64,000 nucleotides of DNA from Zestomonas insulae (GTDB lineage: Bacteria > Pseudomonadota > Gammaproteobacteria > Pseudomonadales > Pseudomonadaceae), in contig NZ_JAFEUP010000002.1 of NCBI RefSeq assembly GCF_016901015.1, forward strand, positions 1 to 64,000. Reading direction: 5' to 3'. Shown here piece by piece: positions 1-8,821 of this stretch. The translations under genes and the position numbers were made by a program. Each line of letters begins with the position of its first letter. Positions within the stretch are counted from its first letter, which is position 1. A model generated the notes under the pieces. The model was given only the letters and a program-made list of their open reading frames with translations. It was not told the DNA's origin and searched no databases.

Positions 1-187
1 GCCGAACATCATGAAAGCGAAGAAGAAGCCGCTCGACGTGGTCACCCCGGACGCCCTGGGCGTGTCCACTGCCTCGACCGTGAAGACCCTCAAGGTCGAA
101 GCGCCGGCCGCCCGCAGCGCCGGCATCAAGGTCAAGACCGTGGCCGAGCTGGTCGAGAAACTGAAGAACGAAGCGAAGGTGATCTGA
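1..187 (+). CDS. etfB: Electron transfer flavoprotein subunit beta, C-terminal end (partial)
   Basis: The frame is open from the first bases and ends in TGA at 185-187, so only about 60 C-terminal residues are present. The tail contains a KAKKKPLD stretch followed by a TPDALG-type segment and ends in KNEAKVI, as in EtfB proteins. EtfB pairs with EtfA to form the soluble FAD/AMP flavoprotein that takes electrons from acyl-CoA dehydrogenases and hands them to ETF-ubiquinone oxidoreductase. The stop is followed after one base by the etfA start, so the two are clearly co-transcribed. The start lies outside the window. Confidence 0.93.
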   Translation, partial: PNIMKAKKKPLDVVTPDALGVSTASTVKTLKVEAPAARSAGIKVKTVAELVEKLKNEAKVI

Positions 188-188
188 G

Positions 189-1118
189 ATGGCAATCCTG
201 GTAATCGCTGAGCACAACAACGGCGCCCTGGCTGCTGCCACCCTCAACACCGTTGCCGCGGCACAGAAGATCGGCGGCGACATCGTCGTGCTGGTCGCTG
301 GCCAGAACGTCGGCGGCGTGGCCGAAGCCGCGGCGAAAGTCGCCGGTGTGTCCAAGGTGCTGGTCGCCGACAACGCCGCCTTCGCCCACCAACTGCCGGA
401 AAACGTCGCACCGCTGGTGGCCGAGCTGGGCAAGGGTTACAGCCACGTGCTGGCCGCTGCCACCAGCAACGGCAAGAACATCCTGCCGCGCGTCGCCGCG
501 CAGCTGGACGTCGACCAGATTTCCGAGATCACCGCGGTGATCGGCGCCGACACCTTCCAGCGCCCGATCTATGCCGGTAACGCGATTGCCACCGTGCAGT
601 CCTCGGCAGCAGTCAAGGTCATCACCGTGCGTGCCACCGGTTTCGACCCGGTTGCCGCCGAAGGTGGCAGTGCCGCGGTTGAAGCGGTCAGCGCCGGTGG
701 CGACGCTGGCAAGTCGAGCTTCGTCGGCGAAGAGCTGGCCAAGTCCGACCGTCCGGAACTGACTGCAGCGAAGATCGTCGTTTCCGGCGGTCGCGGCATG
801 CAGAACGGTGACAACTTCAAGTACCTGTACAGCCTGGCCGACAAGCTCGGCGCTGCCGTCGGTGCCTCGCGCGCCGCGGTCGACGCTGGCTTCGTGCCGA
901 ACGACATGCAGGTCGGTCAGACCGGCAAGATCGTCGCCCCGCAGCTGTACATCGCCGTCGGCATCTCCGGCGCGATCCAGCACCTGGCCGGTATGAAGGA
1001 CTCCAAGGTGATCGTGGCGATCAACAAGGACGAAGAAGCCCCGATCTTCCAGGTTGCCGATTACGGCCTGGTCGGCGATCTGTTCGAGATCGTTCCGGAG
1101 CTGGAAAAACTGATCTAA
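189..1118 (+). CDS. etfA: Electron transfer flavoprotein subunit alpha
   Basis: The product is 309 aa, the usual EtfA length. It starts [12 protein letters not shown], has an N-terminal ETF domain (about 1-180) and a C-terminal FAD-binding domain. The FAD domain holds the family signature region around residues 255-290 ([17 protein letters not shown], then a [12 protein letters not shown] segment). It forms the heterodimer with EtfB and carries FAD, passing electrons from acyl-CoA dehydrogenases to the quinone pool. Several acyl-CoA dehydrogenases are encoded in this window (3188-4984, 18951-20117, 20136-21191) and should be its electron donors. The gene follows etfB by one base and ends just before a strong terminator. 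Confidence 0.97.
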   Translation: MAILVIAEHNNGALAAATLNTVAAAQKIGGDIVVLVAGQNVGGVAEAAAKVAGVSKVLVADNAAFAHQLPENVAPLVAELGKGYSHVLAAATSNGKNILPRVAAQLDVDQISEITAVIGADTFQRPIYAGNAIATVQSSAAVKVITVRATGFDPVAAEGGSAAVEAVSAGGDAGKSSFVGEELAKSDRPELTAAKIVVSGGRGMQNGDNFKYLYSLADKLGAAVGASRAAVDAGFVPNDMQVGQTGKIVAPQLYIAVGISGAIQHLAGMKDSKVIVAINKDEEAPIFQVADYGLVGDLFEIVPELEKLI

Positions 1119-1143
1119 GCGATCCGCTGCGTTAAGCGAAAAG

Positions 1144-1166
1144 CCCGCTCATTGAGCGGGTTTTTT
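1144..1166 (+). terminator. Rho-independent terminator after etfBA
   Basis: A perfect 7-bp stem, CCCGCTC / GAGCGGG with loop ATT, is followed directly by six T residues. It lies 25 bases after the etfA stop and closes the etfBA transcript. Confidence 0.93.
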
Positions 1167-1230
1167 GTTGGCTGTATCTCGAGGGAGAGCCCCCTTTAGA
1201 CCTAGATCCTCGCGCGTGCTTGGCGTCGTG

Positions 1231-1335
1231 CTGGATTCCCGCCTGCGCGGGAATGACGGTTTGTGCGGGGCCACATTCGCCGAGGCGCAGCGCAGCCTAG
1301 TAATCCTCGTCATTCCCGCGCAGGCGGGAATCCAG
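1231..1335. repeat. Palindromic repeat pair 1, outward-inverted (R-F)
   Basis: Two 28-bp arms at 1231-1258 and 1308-1335 are exact reverse complements of each other. Each arm is itself an imperfect palindrome with the core ATTCCC-N8-GGGAAT, here N8 = GCCTGCGC. A 49-bp spacer separates them. Five more pairs of the same family occur in this window. The core matches the published consensus of Neisseria dRS3 repeats; relation by descent is not shown. Confidence 0.9.
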
Positions 1336-1397
1336 GTGCATTCGCCAGCGCCTCCCGGACCCGCCAGCACCCAGGTACATAGCCCTCGTTAATCGGC

Positions 1398-2327
1398 TCA
1401 GCCGCGGCTGGCGTCGAGGAAGTCCTGATAGTGCTGGGCGGTTTCGGCGGGACGCTCGAGCATCGGCACGTGGCCGCAGTCTTTCATGATCACCACGCTG
1501 GGTTGTTTGAGCAGCGGCTTCATCACCGCGATGCTCGACACATCCAGTACGCGGTCCTGGTCGCCCCACAGCAGCAGGGTCGGTGCCTGAATCTTCGGCA
1601 GCTCGGGCTCGAGCGGCACGTAGTGTGCGCGCAGCTGCGCGAAGATGCGGTCGTAGTGGTCGCGGTTGGCCATCGACTGCTCGGCGAAGTGGCGCTTCAG
1701 CGGCCCCGGCATCTCCGGCGGGGTGGCGAACACGAAGTGCATCAGCACGTCGAAGTCCTCCGGCTTGCGCACCACCAGCGGGTTGGGCTCGCCGCGCTGC
1801 ACGCGCTGGAACATCTCGCTCTGGGTCGGCGCGGTCACGCCGGAGTTATTGAGCAGCGCCAGGCTGAGCACCTCGGCGGGATAGCGCGCGCTGTACAGCG
1901 CGGCGATATGGCCGCCCATGGAGTTGCCGATCAAGTGCAGTTTGCGGATGCCCAGGGCCTGCACCAGGGCGTGCAGGCGTTCGACCTGGCTGGCGACGTC
2001 ATAGCTGGCCTCCGGTTTGCTGCTCTCGCCGAAGCCGGGCAGGTCGAGGGCGATGACCTGGTAGCGATCGGTGAAGTGGCGGGCGAAGCGCAGCCAGGTG
2101 TCGCGGTTGCCGCCGAAGCCGTGGAGCATGAGGATGGTTTCGCCGTCCGCCGGGCCGCCGGCGTAATAGCGAATGCTGAACTCGCCGACCTGGATGTCCT
2201 GGCTGGATAGCCCGGCCAGGCGGCGCTCGACGAACTGCGTGGTGGTGAGCAGCGCGGTGGGCGAGAAGTACAGGCCGGCAGCAGCGACGGCGAACAGCAG
2301 GAGGATGGCGAGGAGCAGTTTCTTCAT
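1398..2327 (-). CDS. plaF: Membrane-anchored alpha/beta hydrolase, PlaF-like phospholipase A
   Basis: The product is 309 aa with an N-terminal hydrophobic anchor (residues 1-25, KKLLLAILLLFAVAAAG) and no cleavage site, followed by an alpha/beta-hydrolase fold. A catalytic triad can be placed: Ser136 in GNSMGG, Asp258 in WGDQD, His286 in DCGHVP. This spacing is nearly identical to that reported for P. aeruginosa PlaF (PA2949; S137, D258, H286), a cytoplasmic-membrane phospholipase A1 encoded near etfBA there too. The likely role is remodelling of membrane glycerophospholipids. The ATG at 2327 was chosen because it starts the anchor and has AGAGGG upstream; the frame is open further upstream without similarity. 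The gene converges on etfA. Confidence 0.85.
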   Translation of the reverse strand: MKKLLLAILLLFAVAAAGLYFSPTALLTTTQFVERRLAGLSSQDIQVGEFSIRYYAGGPADGETILMLHGFGGNRDTWLRFARHFTDRYQVIALDLPGFGESSKPEASYDVASQVERLHALVQALGIRKLHLIGNSMGGHIAALYSARYPAEVLSLALLNNSGVTAPTQSEMFQRVQRGEPNPLVVRKPEDFDVLMHFVFATPPEMPGPLKRHFAEQSMANRDHYDRIFAQLRAHYVPLEPELPKIQAPTLLLWGDQDRVLDVSSIAVMKPLLKQPSVVIMKDCGHVPMLERPAETAQHYQDFLDASRG

Positions 2328-2552
2328 GGCAATTCCCTCTGGCGCATTGTTGTTTGAATGACCGATCAGCCGGGCGCGCCGCAAGGTGAGGCTCGCGCAG
2401 CCGTGGGTGCGGCGCACACCACGGCCGGCACCTGCGCATCTTCGGAGCTCGGCGGCTGCGGCGCTATCGCTCTTCGGCGTGATCCGTCGCGGGCGGGACG
2501 TGCCAGCGCCGATGTTCTATGGTGGTCGCGTGAGCATACGTGGAGCACTGGC

Positions 2553-3104
2553 ATGTTGATCGACGCGCACAAGGCGACCCTGCTGGTCGTCGATGTTCAG
2601 CAACGCCTGATCGGGGCGGTCACCGACCCGGCGGGCACCCTGGCCCGCATTCGCTGGTTGCTGCAGGTGGCCGGCGAGCTGGACCTGCCGGTGGTGATCT
2701 CCGAGCAGTATCCGCAGGGCCTGGGGCCGACTGTCACCGAGCTAAGCGCCGTGGCGCCCGCCGCGCGGGTGGTGGAGAAGCGGCATTTTTCCTGCGTCGC
2801 GGCCGACTGCCTGCCGGCCGACGTGCTGGCCCGCGAGCAGCTCATCGTCTGCGGCATGGAGACCCACGTCTGCGTGCTGCAGACGGTGCTCGACCTGTGC
2901 GCGCTGGGCAAGCAGGTGTTCGTCGTCGATGACGCCTGCGCCTCGCGCACCGCCTACAGCCATGCCACCGGCATCCAGCGCATGCGCGACGCCGGGGCGC
3001 AGATCGTCAGCCGCGAGATGGTCGCCTTCGAGTGCCTGCACAGCTCCAGCCACGCCAAGTTCCGCCTGATCAGCAAGACCTTCCTGGTCGTCGAGCAACC
3101 CTGA
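2553..3104 (+). CDS. Isochorismatase-family cysteine hydrolase
   Basis: The product is 183 aa with the cysteine-hydrolase fold. The catalytic triad is visible as Asp14 (VVDVQ), Lys76 (VEKRHFSC) and Cys107 (GMETHVCVLQT), with the usual cis-peptide region before the cysteine. Members of this size act on varied amides, such as nicotinamide and ureidoacrylate-type substrates, or are uncharacterised YcaC-like proteins; the substrate cannot be read from sequence. ATG 2553 was chosen because similarity begins at MLIDAHKATLLVVD; the upstream open frame is low-complexity. It is divergent from the PlaF-like gene with 225 bp between them and converges on the acyl-CoA dehydrogenase. Confidence 0.85.
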   Translation: MLIDAHKATLLVVDVQQRLIGAVTDPAGTLARIRWLLQVAGELDLPVVISEQYPQGLGPTVTELSAVAPAARVVEKRHFSCVAADCLPADVLAREQLIVCGMETHVCVLQTVLDLCALGKQVFVVDDACASRTAYSHATGIQRMRDAGAQIVSREMVAFECLHSSSHAKFRLISKTFLVVEQP

Positions 3105-3112
3105 GCCCGGGC

Positions 3113-3139
3113 AAAAAAAAGGCCGTCACGAGGACGGCC
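3113..3139 (-). terminator. Rho-independent terminator for the acyl-CoA dehydrogenase gene
   Basis: The stem GGCCGTC / GACGGCC with a 5-base loop is followed, read on the minus strand, by eight T residues (AAAAAAAA at 3113-3120 on the plus strand). It sits 49 bp past the end of the minus-strand dehydrogenase gene. It lacks a T tract in the plus direction, so it mainly serves the minus strand. Confidence 0.9.
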
Positions 3140-3187
3140 GAATAACAATGTCGGGGGCCACCCAGCCCACCAACCTTGTGAGGGGGA

Positions 3188-4984
3188 TCAGAACTGCGCG
3201 TCGTCCATCGCCAGGGCGGCATCGCCGCCGTGCAGCACGGTCGCGGCCAGGCCGCTGGCGCGCGCCAGCTGGTGATCGGCGTAGAACTGCACGGTATGCA
3301 GCTTGGCCTGGTAGAACGCGCTGTCGCCGCTGCCTTCGCGCAGGCGCAGCTCGGCGACCAGTGCGCTGCGCGCCAGCTGCCAGCCGCCGGCGACGATGCC
3401 GAACAGCTCGAGGAATGGCACCGAGCCGACCGATACCTTGGCCACCGCACCGTCGAACTCGGCGACGATGAACTGCACGGCCTGCTGCAGGGCGCCGATG
3501 CCCTGGCCGAGCGCCGCGCCGATGCGGCCCAGGCTGGCGTGGTCGGTCGCAGCGAGCTGCGCCTCGACGGCGCGCATGCGCTCGATCACCAGGCCGATGG
3601 CCTGGCCCTGGTCACGGGCGATCTTGCGGCCGATCAGGTCGGCGGCCTGGATGCCGGTGGTGCCTTCGTAGATGCTGGTGATCCGCGCGTCGCGCAGGTG
3701 CTGGGCGGCGCCGGTTTCCTCGATGAAGCCCATGCCACCGTGCACCTGCACGCCGAGCGAGGCGATGTCGATGGCGTTCTCGGTGCTGCAGCCCTTGATC
3801 ACCGGAATCATCAGGTCGACGAAGGCCTGCGCCTGCTGGCGCTGCGCGGCGTCGTCGTGGCGCTGGGCGACGTCCATCGCCGCGGCGACTTCGCAGGCCA
3901 GCGCGCGCATCGCTTCGGTGCGCGACTTCATCGACAGCAGCATGCGACGCACATCCGGGTGGCGGATGATCGCCACCTTGTCGCGGCTCTTGGCGCCAGC
4001 TTCGCTGCCTTGCACGCGGTCGCGGGCATAGGCGACGGCGCGCTGGTAGGCACGCTCACCGAGGCCGATGCCTTCGATGCCGACCGAGAAGCGCGCGGCA
4101 TTCATCATGATGAACATGTATTCCAGGCCGCGGTTCTCTTCGCCGACCAGCCAGCCGGTGGCGCCGCCCTGGTCGCCGAAGGCCAGCACTGCGGTCGGGC
4201 TGCCATGGATGCCGAGCTTGTGTTCGATCGACACGCAGCGCACGTCGTTGCGCGCGCCGAGGCTGCCGTCGGCATTGACCAGGAACTTCGGCACGACGAA
4301 CAGCGAAATGCCCTTCACGCCTTCCGGAGCGCCGGGCACGCGTGCCAGCACCAGGTGGACGATGTTGTCGGTGAGGTCATGCTCGCCGTAGGTGATGAAG
4401 ATCTTTTGGCCGAACACCTTGTAGGTACCGTCGCCCTGCGGCTCGGCGCGGCTGCGCACGGCGGCGAGGTCCGACCCGGCCTGCGGCTCGGTGAGGTTCA
4501 TGGTGCCGGTCCACTCGCCGCTGACCATCTTCGGCAGGTACGTGTCCTTGAGGTGCTCGGAGCCGCGCAGCTCGATGGCTTCGATGGCACCGCGGGTCAG
4601 CATCGGGCACAGGCCGAACGACACGTTGGCGCCGTTCCACATTTCCTCGACCAGCGCCGAGACCAGGCGTGGCAGGCCTTGGCCGCCGAACTCCGGCTCG
4701 CAGGACAGCGCGTTCCAGCCGCCTTCGACGAACTGCGCGTAGGCCTTGCGCCAGCCCTCGGTGGTGAACACCTGGCTGTCTTCCCAGCGCGCGCCCTGGC
4801 GATCGCCGGCGATGTTCAGGGGCGACAGCACGCCACTGGCGAACTTGCCGGCTTCGCCGAGGATCGCTTCGACCAGTTCCGGTGCCATCTCCTCACAGCC
4901 CGGCAGGGCGCCGACCTGGTCGAGGTGGCCCAGCTCGTTGAGGACGAACTGCATATCGCGAAGGGGGGCGTGGTATTCACTCAT
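3188..4984 (-). CDS. Acyl-CoA dehydrogenase, large (about 600 aa) FadE/DmdC type
   Basis: The product is 598 aa, longer than the classical 380-aa enzymes. It has an extra N-terminal segment (about 1-70, PLRDMQFVLNELGH) and a C-terminal extension typical of the bacterial FadE/3-methylmercaptopropionyl-CoA dehydrogenase group. The FAD-contact region NLTEPQAGSDLAAVRSRAEP lies near residue 160. The catalytic glutamate is in YEGTTGIQA (about residue 440), after HGGMGFIEETGA. It oxidises an acyl-CoA to the 2-enoyl-CoA and reduces ETF, whose genes lie 3 kb upstream. The ATG at 4984 starts MSEYHAPLRD as in homologues; an upstream in-frame start adds only 14 unconserved residues. The chain length used is unknown. 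Confidence 0.88.
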   Translation of the reverse strand: MSEYHAPLRDMQFVLNELGHLDQVGALPGCEEMAPELVEAILGEAGKFASGVLSPLNIAGDRQGARWEDSQVFTTEGWRKAYAQFVEGGWNALSCEPEFGGQGLPRLVSALVEEMWNGANVSFGLCPMLTRGAIEAIELRGSEHLKDTYLPKMVSGEWTGTMNLTEPQAGSDLAAVRSRAEPQGDGTYKVFGQKIFITYGEHDLTDNIVHLVLARVPGAPEGVKGISLFVVPKFLVNADGSLGARNDVRCVSIEHKLGIHGSPTAVLAFGDQGGATGWLVGEENRGLEYMFIMMNAARFSVGIEGIGLGERAYQRAVAYARDRVQGSEAGAKSRDKVAIIRHPDVRRMLLSMKSRTEAMRALACEVAAAMDVAQRHDDAAQRQQAQAFVDLMIPVIKGCSTENAIDIASLGVQVHGGMGFIEETGAAQHLRDARITSIYEGTTGIQAADLIGRKIARDQGQAIGLVIERMRAVEAQLAATDHASLGRIGAALGQGIGALQQAVQFIVAEFDGAVAKVSVGSVPFLELFGIVAGGWQLARSALVAELRLREGSGDSAFYQAKLHTVQFYADHQLARASGLAATVLHGGDAALAMDDAQF

Positions 4985-5230
4985 CGGATGGGCCTCTGCG
5001 GGTGAGTCACTGAAAATCGGCTGCAAGGCGCGGCAATCGGCCGGCGCCCAAGGCGGGCGAGGAGTTAACCAAAAAGCCCGTCCGGATCATCCCACCCGTA
5101 GTGGGGGGACTGCGCCCCATCCCCGCCACCGGCGGTCGGGCGGACAGCTGAACCCTGAACGCGCGGCGCACTCCAAAAACTGTAAGGCCCGGCAGCGGGC
5201 CTGTAGCCAGCGGACCAGGAGGACGGGCAG

Positions 5231-5458
5231 ATGGCGCAATGGACGATTACCTTCAGTAAAGACGACAGCACCCAGCAGATCAGCCTCGAGGCGGCGCGCA
5301 AGCCGAGCATGGAGGAGGCGACGCGGCACCTGCTCGAGTGGGCGCAGGCCAATCTGCAGCCCGGCGAATACGGCGACCGCGATGACCGCGGCGACGAGCC
5401 GGCGCAGCGCCTGCTGCGCCATTACGGCGCGACCATCACCGGCATCACCCGCGAGTAG
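5231..5458 (+). CDS. Small conserved-type hypothetical protein upstream of xth
   Basis: This 75-aa reading frame begins with ATG at 5231, preceded by a strong AGGAGG ribosome binding site about 10 bases upstream. The product is soluble, without signal or membrane segment, and acidic/arginine-rich in its centre (GDRDDRGDEPAQR). It ends 11 bases before the GTG start of the exonuclease III gene, so the two are probably co-translated. I do not recognise a domain. The strong ribosome site and tight spacing are the reasons to believe it is real. Confidence 0.7.
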   Translation: MAQWTITFSKDDSTQQISLEAARKPSMEEATRHLLEWAQANLQPGEYGDRDDRGDEPAQRLLRHYGATITGITRE

Positions 5459-5469
5459 CGGAGCGAGCG

Positions 5470-6267
5470 GTGACCACCCTGCGCATCGCCACCTTCAACG
5501 TCAACGGCCTGCGCGCGCGCCTGGCGATCCTGCTGGAGTGGCTGCAGCGCGAGACGCCGGACATCGTCTGCCTGCAGGAGCTGAAGACCGCGGATGCGCA
5601 GTTTCCCGCCGACACCCTCCGCGATGCCGGTTACGGGGTGATCTGGCATGGCCAGGCGGCGTGGAACGGCGTGGCGATCCTCGCCAAGGGTATGCAGCCG
5701 CTGGAAGTGCGCCGTGGCCTGCCCGGCGATGCGCAGGACAGCCACAGTCGCTACCTCGAGGCGGCGGCGCACGGGGTGATCGTCGGCTGCCTGTACCTGC
5801 CCAACGGCAATCCGCAGCCAGGACCCAAGTTCGACTACAAGCTGGCCTGGTTCGAACGCCTGATCGCCCATGCCGCCGATCTGCACGCCAGCGGTCATCC
5901 GGTGGTGCTGGCCGGCGACTACAACGTGGTGCCGACCGATCTGGACATCTACAACCCGCGCTCCTGGCACAAGGATGCGCTGCTGCAGCCGGAAAGCCGC
6001 GCCTGTTATCAGCGCCTGCTCGCCCAGGGCTGGGTCGATGCGCTGCGCGAACGGCATCCGGACGAGGCGATCTACACCTTCTGGGATTACTTCCGCGAGC
6101 ACTGGCCGCGCAACGCCGGGCTGCGCATCGACCACCTGCTGCTCAGTGCCGGCCTGAAGAAGCGCCTGCGCGCGGCCGGCGTCGACCGCTGGGTGCGCGA
6201 CCTGCCGCACGCCAGCGATCACGCACCGACCTGGGTCGAGCTGGCCATGAGCGCGCGCAGGAGCTGA
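5470..6267 (+). CDS. xth: Exodeoxyribonuclease III
   Basis: The product is 265 aa of the endonuclease/exonuclease/phosphatase fold, matching ExoIII length. Active-site motifs are present in order: FNVNGLRAR near the N-terminus (Asn), LQELK (metal-binding Glu), GDYNVVPTD (catalytic Asp and Asn, about residues 153-161), and HASDHAPTWVEL (catalytic Asp and His) near the C-terminus. It acts in base-excision repair as AP endonuclease and 3'-5' exonuclease. The start is GTG at 5470, within the short gap after the 75-aa gene. No better start is available because similarity begins at TLRIATFNVNG. Confidence 0.95.
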   Translation: MTTLRIATFNVNGLRARLAILLEWLQRETPDIVCLQELKTADAQFPADTLRDAGYGVIWHGQAAWNGVAILAKGMQPLEVRRGLPGDAQDSHSRYLEAAAHGVIVGCLYLPNGNPQPGPKFDYKLAWFERLIAHAADLHASGHPVVLAGDYNVVPTDLDIYNPRSWHKDALLQPESRACYQRLLAQGWVDALRERHPDEAIYTFWDYFREHWPRNAGLRIDHLLLSAGLKKRLRAAGVDRWVRDLPHASDHAPTWVELAMSARRS

Positions 6268-6308
6268 GCGCTGCCACGCACCGTTCCTCGCGCGCTTCCC
6301 AGTCGCCG

Positions 6309-6338
6309 TTGAAAAACACATATCATTCAACGAGATAT
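6309..6338 (+). promoter_or_regulatory. Possible sigma-70 promoter for the helicase gene
   Basis: TTGAAA at 6309-6314 is followed after 18 bases by AGATAT at 6333-6338, in a short AT-rich patch in an otherwise GC-rich sequence just upstream of the helicase start at 6361. The -10 match is imperfect, so this is a suggestion only. Confidence 0.3.
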
Positions 6339-6360
6339 CTTTGAGTCGCTGGGGTTGGGG

Positions 6361-8295
6361 ATGCTCGCCGCCGTCAAACGCTACAAGCTGCTGTTGTCCG
6401 ATGCATTGAAGCGTTACTTCCCCCATACCACCGCCTACCTGCGCGCCGAGCGTGACGCCGCGGCGCCCGTACCTGCGGCACCGCGCAAGCGCAGCACCAA
6501 GACCGCCGGGCCGGCTGCCAAGCCACGCGGCGCGGGCAAGCCCGCCAGCAAGCCGCGCGGCGGCGCCAAATCGTCGAGCGTCGGCATCTACGGGCCGGCG
6601 CCGCTGGCGGTGGAGGCGCAGCAGGTGCAGGCGATGCGCGAACGGGTCGCTGCGGCCGTGACCGCCGGGGTGGTTAGCGCTCCCTCAGAGGAGCAGTGGG
6701 CGATGATCCTCGCGCGCCACCCGCACACGCGGATCTTCGCCGGTGCCGGCTCGGGCAAGTCGACCACCCTGGTGCTGCGCGTGGTGTTCATGCTTTGCCA
6801 CCTGGGCATCGAGGCGGAGCGCCTGACGGTGATTTCCTTCACCAACGCCTCCTGCGCACAACTGCGCGAACAACTACTGCGCGTGCTGGCCTTCTGGCAG
6901 CTGCCGTTCGACGCCGCGCAGGCGCGCCAGTGCGTGCGCACCTTCCATTCGGCGATGGGCGTGCTGGCCAAGGCGGCGCTGGGCAACCCGGCCTGGTTCG
7001 AGCAACTGGACGAGCGCAGCGCCAGCGACGAGCTGGACAACCCGCTGGCCGGTGGCCGCTTGCGCCCGGCGCAGCAGCGCCTGCTCAAGCAGGCCTACCA
7101 GGCCTGTTACAGCGCCGAGCCGGAGTTCCGCGCGCAGGTGCATCGACTGCTTGGCCAGCCGGTGCCGGAGGAGGGCGCGCGACCGGGCAAGGCGCCGCTG
7201 GACGCCTTCAAGCTGGCTGGCGAATTCGCCGCGCTGCCGTTGTGCGAGGCGTTCTACGCGCAGGCAGGGTTCATCGAAAGCATCGGCCTGCGCGTCGACC
7301 GACTGACCGCGTCGACGTTGACCTGCGGCGGCCGCGAACGCGAGTTCGCCGCCGCACTGGTGAGCTTCTGGCGCTATTTCCAGGCCGCCCTGGCCGAGCG
7401 CGGCCTGCTGACCTTCAACGCCGCCTTCCAGCGCCTCACCGAGCAACTGGCCGGCCCGGACAGCGGCATTCCGGCCGCGGCCCTGCAGCCGTTCCGTCAC
7501 CTGCTGATCGATGAGTTCCAGGACATCTCGCCGCAGATCGTCCTGTGGCTGCAGGCCCTGCAGCGTGCAGTGGCGCACCAGGGCGAGGCGGTCAGCCTGA
7601 TGGCCATCGGCGATGACTGGCAGTCGATCTACGGCTGGCGCGGCAGCTCGCCGGAGCTGTTCATGGACTTCGACCGGCATTTCCCCGGCAAGGGTCGCAG
7701 CAAGCACAGCGCGGTGCTGACCCTGGCCACCAACTACCGCTCCATCGAGGCGGTGATCCGCGATGGTGAAGCGGTGCTGCAGGGCGTGGCGTTCAAGCAG
7801 GACAAAAGCAGCCAGGCGGTCAAGGTCAGCCAGCCCGGCGACCACGGCGTGCAGGTGGTGGCGCGTTTCGACGTGAAGACGCAGATGGCCGCGCTGCTCG
7901 CGCAGATCGAGGCGCAGTGCGCGCATGTCGCCACGCGGGCGGGCGCCGACCGCACCGCGGTGCTGCTGCTCAGTCGGCGCAACGACACGCTGCAGGCGGT
8001 CCAGGCGCAGCTCGACAAGCGCCTGCCGGTCAAGGCCTACACCATCCATCGTGCCAAGGGTCTGCAGGCCGAGGTGGCGATCATCGTCGACGACTGCCTG
8101 ACGCCGGAACCGCACCCGCTGCGCAATGCGCTGTATGCCGCGTCGGGGTTCTTCCGCAACAGCTATGACCAGGCGATGCAGGACGAAAGCCTGCGCCTGG
8201 CCTATGTGGCGATCACCCGCGGGGTCAGCCGGGTGTTCTGGTACACCCAACGGGTGCAGGGCGCCACCCAGCTGCTGCGCAACCGGCGCGGCTGA
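6361..8295 (+). CDS. UvrD/Rep-type superfamily 1 DNA helicase
   Basis: The product is 644 aa with all SF1A helicase motifs: Walker A GAGSGKST (about 127-134), motif II LLIDEFQD (about 380), motif III AIGDDWQSIYGWRG, motif IV TLATNYRS, motif V YTIHRAKGLQAE and motif VI YVAITRG (about 614). It should translocate 3'-5' on single-stranded DNA in repair or replication restart. The IGDDWQSIYGWRGS form recalls helicase IV-type enzymes rather than UvrD itself. Residues 30-75 are a basic, Ala/Pro/Lys-rich low-complexity segment with a duplicated KPRGxxK unit, probably a flexible DNA-binding tail. TTG at 6355 is an alternative start two codons upstream. Confidence 0.88.
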   Translation: MLAAVKRYKLLLSDALKRYFPHTTAYLRAERDAAAPVPAAPRKRSTKTAGPAAKPRGAGKPASKPRGGAKSSSVGIYGPAPLAVEAQQVQAMRERVAAAVTAGVVSAPSEEQWAMILARHPHTRIFAGAGSGKSTTLVLRVVFMLCHLGIEAERLTVISFTNASCAQLREQLLRVLAFWQLPFDAAQARQCVRTFHSAMGVLAKAALGNPAWFEQLDERSASDELDNPLAGGRLRPAQQRLLKQAYQACYSAEPEFRAQVHRLLGQPVPEEGARPGKAPLDAFKLAGEFAALPLCEAFYAQAGFIESIGLRVDRLTASTLTCGGREREFAAALVSFWRYFQAALAERGLLTFNAAFQRLTEQLAGPDSGIPAAALQPFRHLLIDEFQDISPQIVLWLQALQRAVAHQGEAVSLMAIGDDWQSIYGWRGSSPELFMDFDRHFPGKGRSKHSAVLTLATNYRSIEAVIRDGEAVLQGVAFKQDKSSQAVKVSQPGDHGVQVVARFDVKTQMAALLAQIEAQCAHVATRAGADRTAVLLLSRRNDTLQAVQAQLDKRLPVKAYTIHRAKGLQAEVAIIVDDCLTPEPHPLRNALYAASGFFRNSYDQAMQDESLRLAYVAITRGVSRVFWYTQRVQGATQLLRNRRG

Positions 8296-8309
8296 GCGGC
8301 GGGCGGCGC

Positions 8310-8648
8310 TCAGTCGTCGCGGGTGAGGACTTCCAGCAATTCGATCTCGAACACCAGGTTGGAGTTCGGCGGGATGGCGCCGACCTGGCGTTCGCCGTAG
8401 GCGAGGTGCGCGGGCACCAGCAGCCTGCGTTTGCCGCCGACTTTCATGCCCATCAGGCCCTGATCCCAACCCTTGATCACCCGGCCGGTGCCGATCACGC
8501 ACTGAAACGGTTTGCCGCGGTCATAAGAGGAATCGAACTTGCTGCCGTCTTCGAGAAAGCCGTTGTACTGGGTGGTGATCAAGGCGCCTTTGACCACTGC
8601 CTTGCCGTCGCCCAGTTGAATGTCCACCACCTGCAGTTCGTTGCTCAT
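8310..8648 (-). CDS. FKBP-type peptidyl-prolyl cis-trans isomerase
   Basis: The product is 112 aa, a single FKBP domain with no signal peptide, so it is cytoplasmic. Family features are the opening YNGFLEDGSKFDSSYDRGKP, the VIKGWDQGLMGMKVGGKRRL stretch, LAYGERQ, and the closing IPPNSNLVFEIELLEV. It catalyses proline isomerisation during protein folding. It converges on the helicase gene with 14 bp between stops, and its start is about 170 bp from the divergent lipoprotein gene. Confidence 0.94.
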   Translation of the reverse strand: MSNELQVVDIQLGDGKAVVKGALITTQYNGFLEDGSKFDSSYDRGKPFQCVIGTGRVIKGWDQGLMGMKVGGKRRLLVPAHLAYGERQVGAIPPNSNLVFEIELLEVLTRDD

Positions 8649-8821
8649 CGCTCATTCTCGAATTCGGTCGGCCTGGATTGGCCGTGCGCGGCGTTTTCGC
8701 AGGAAATGCGCGGTATTTCAACCGCCGCTGGCGGTAGTACGCGCCGCCAACCCATCGCAGGTTCGGCGACGCCGCCGGCCGGGCGCGCTAGCCTGAGGGT
8801 TCGGATCAAGGAGGATCGCCC

